NCBI GenBank assembly: GCA_014925825.1
Contig: JACGCK010000004.1
Span: 868,001 to 932,000, forward strand
DNA length: 64,000 nucleotides
Direction: 5' to 3'
Source of the DNA: Pholiota molesta
Lineage: Eukaryota > Basidiomycota > Agaricomycetes > Agaricales > Strophariaceae
Each line of letters begins with the position of its first letter. Positions within the stretch are counted from its first letter, which is position 1. Positions 62,201 through 64,000 of the stretch are shown here, one piece after another. The notes beneath the pieces were generated by a model. That model saw nothing but the letters and a program-made list of their open reading frames with translations, did no database searches and was not told the DNA's origin. The position numbers were made by a program, and so were the translations under genes.

Positions 62201-62214
62201 GGTGCGATGGACAT
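56226..62214 (-). CDS. Rho GEF of the Rom/Rgf type with two DH domains
   Basis: A Rho1 activator in cell-wall integrity signalling. ATG 62214 (MSIAPQSYPASPGDDALNDL). After about 450 disordered, Pro-rich residues come a DEP domain (FINPSLLSHLAVQLRDLVPR), a Cys-rich CYVASCDGAGCYAYGCPRK motif, DH1 (about 60090-59380; RQTIIHKLISKEEQYIDDL, FIRPLRSANPPI, PAEHLQKYPVLLNAVY), DH2 (about 59265-58480; VIFELIKGEMAYVRDLENIE, YVRPLRNAEPPIIP, INRPIPRLLRYELLLKQIL), a PH domain (KLVSDGGNDELFVMLFDNY to GIYILYAESVAARLEWKQKL) and a C-terminal CNH domain (PYVLLFDQRFIEVRHLETG). The C-terminal end is Pro/Ser-rich, TAA 56226-56228. Budding yeast Rom2 and fission yeast Rgf proteins have DEP-DH-PH-CNH with one DH; here the DH is doubled. 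Introns are many and mostly canonical; a frame change lies near 59508. Divergent from the methyltransferase gene. Confidence 0.88.
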
Positions 62215-62684
62215 GGTGGTATATGGCAGGCAGAGCGATAGCGTGATCGTGCAGCAAACAGCGTGTCAATGGGAAAGATCATCAGAGGGCGAGCACGCCG
62301 GTGGGTCTACCAGGCATCTGAGCGGAGGATGAGTGGAAAGAGTGAAGAGTAATGTCCAATCGGCGCGTATCTCGCAACCAAATCAGGTCAGTGATGGCTG
62401 CCGCCGCGACCAGTGCCGCCCACGCCGCCTGGCCAGCGTCCAAGCCTCAATCCATTCCCACCACAATCCTCTGCACCGTCTCAGTCTCTGCACAACACCG
62501 CCGTTACCTCGACCACCACAGCCTCCAGCCTTGTCGGCGTTCACTGCTGCGAGCGTTATCGCGCTTCCGATTTAAATTTCTTCATCTTTGCTTATTATCA
62601 GAAAGCGACAAGTCGTGATCTGCGCACATCTCAGGGCAATCTCACACTCCTGAATATCGTTTGGCTTGCTACTATCAAGAAAAC
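62215..62684. promoter_or_regulatory. Divergent promoter region
   Basis: 470 bases between the RhoGEF (-) and the methyltransferase (+). C-rich and pyrimidine-rich segments (62450-62560) are present; no defined element is recognised. A frame starting at 62352 overlaps it but has no conserved content. Confidence 0.4.
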
Positions 62685-64000
62685 ATGGCTTTATTGGCGG
62701 AATCAAGTAAAAAAGCGACATCATCAGTTCAAAACATCGACCAAGATAAACCCCCCTTTGGATCAAGGTAAACATCTGTTACAGTATATTAACCTTTTCT
62801 CCACCAACACTGATCACTGATTCTTCGAAGATTCTTGACCGACGAAGCTGATGTCTGGAGCCAAAACGCCTGGGATCATGTTCCGCCCCCAGACGATCAA
62901 GTCGACGCCATCGCAAAATCTCTGTTAAAACAAAGGCTCGCACCCGTTCCCTTGGAAGAAAAGCAGAAGCTCAATGAGAAACCCGCCAAGCACTGGTATG
63001 TTTAAGATCCTCGTTTGATGTCCTCGGTTCCTTGAACAAAACGACATCTGCAGGGACAACTTCTACAAAATGAATGCTGCCAATTTTTTCCGAAATCGCA
63101 AATGGTACGAATGGATTTGATCATTGGGTGTGTTCCAATTCATGCTCTTGACGCTTCTAGGCTTCATAACGAATTTCCAGAGCTCGTAGCCGCAACGCAG
63201 TCTGGCGCAGGGCCTACCACTATAGTAGAAGTAGGCTGTGGTAAGTGAGATGAGATATTGAGCACATAAATTCATGTGACAAATTCACACCATGCGGTCA
63301 TTAGGCGCCGGTAATTCTGTGTTCCCTCTCCTCTCCGAAAACAAGAACCCCGAACTACGATTGCACGCTACGACTATGCTGCGCATGCGGTCAAATTGGT
63401 CCAGGTGAGCAGCGCATTCTACTTGTTGAAACACGTCCTTTACATCGCAAAAATTAGAACGATCCTCTGTATCTGTCCCCTCCCATGGGAACTATCCATG
63501 CGTCTGTATGGGACATCACTTCGCCAGAGGCGCTGCCTGCCGATATCGTCCCAGGTACAGTCGATATCGTTATCATGGTCTTCGTGATGAGCGCGTTGCA
63601 CCCCGACGAATGGGGACAAGCTATTGGCAACATCCATAAGGTGTCTACATTTGGCCCCTCTGATTATCATTACCCAGTATTAACCGTGGAGCTTTTGATC
63701 AGATCCTAAAGCCCGGCGGGCTCATCCTCTTTCGCGACTACGGTCGGTATGACCTAACGCAATTGCGCTTCAAAGGAGGCCGACTGCTCGATGAGAATTT
63801 CTATATCAGGGGAGACAAAACGAGAGTGTACTTCTTCGAGCTCGGTAAGCACTCTAAATTTGCACAAAAAAAACAAAAGGCTCAAGTCATTTTTAAGATG
63901 AACTATCATTACTCTTCACGGGCAAAAAAGTGTCACCAGAGACCGAGGTACATAATTCACTGGAAGAAGAGGAACGCGACGAAGTCGGGAATGATCTCGT
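62685..64000 (+). CDS. TRM140: tRNA N3-methylcytidine methyltransferase (partial)
   Basis: Member of the Trm140/METTL2/METTL8 family, which methylates C32 in the anticodon loop of certain tRNAs. ATG 62685 ([19 protein letters not shown]) precedes a first intron; then [53 protein letters not shown], the SAM motif [29 protein letters not shown], a region near [17 protein letters not shown], and [20 protein letters not shown] with [20 protein letters not shown]. These motifs are diagnostic for the family. Short introns split nearly every motif. The gene runs off the right edge, so the last 30-60 residues are missing. Unlike budding yeast Abp140 there is no long actin-binding N-terminus. METTL6 is the main alternative. 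Confidence 0.85.

Overview
This window is nuclear DNA from a filamentous basidiomycete, most likely an Agaricomycete. Genes are dense, on both strands, and cut by many 50-70 nt GT-AG introns. Several families are typical of mushrooms: DUF6533 membrane proteins, F-box/leucine-rich proteins, single-pass proteins with Ser/Thr-rich ectodomains, and a Rom-type RhoGEF. I see no rRNA, tRNA, transposase, reverse transcriptase or CRISPR array.

Layout. 0-11 kb: a left-truncated Snt2-like BAH protein (-), a multi-membrane-span hybrid histidine kinase (+), a Ran-binding-domain nucleoporin-like protein (+) and the dolichyl-phosphate glucosyltransferase ALG5 (+). 12-17 kb: two tandem genes for single-pass proteins with Thr/Ser-rich ectodomains and Gln/Tyr/Pro-rich cytosolic tails. 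18-35 kb: an accessory stretch with two DUF6533 genes on opposite strands, two VPS25 copies on opposite strands (one a remnant), an F-box gene plus a fragment of a relative, a single-pass surface protein, a flavin monooxygenase and a possible small secreted protein. 36-47 kb: a GH35 beta-galactosidase, a DEK_C/HIRIP3-like chromatin protein, a She3-like coiled-coil protein, a RING protein and a small unknown gene. 48-64 kb: a very long Rxt3 homologue, a Rho GEF with two DH domains, and the start of a tRNA m3C methyltransferase.

Two points govern how this should be read. First, many conserved genes, including single-copy housekeeping ones, change reading frame at sites where adding one base, usually to a short homopolymer, restores family sequence. 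This looks more like consensus error than biology, so CDS spans below run from start codon to stop codon and several contain such breaks. Second, the two DUF6533 genes read through cleanly and share microexons of 22, 16 and 9 nt; one also has an 11-nt exon.

There is no single operon-like system. Functional themes are chromatin (Snt2, Rxt3, DEK_C/HIRIP3), cell-wall and surface signalling (RhoGEF, the two Ser/Thr-rich proteins, the histidine kinase), and secretion or glycosylation (ALG5, GH35, VPS25). The strongest leads are the tandem-DH RhoGEF, the microexon-rich DUF6533 pair, and the opposite-strand duplication of the VPS25/F-box/DUF6533 neighbourhood.
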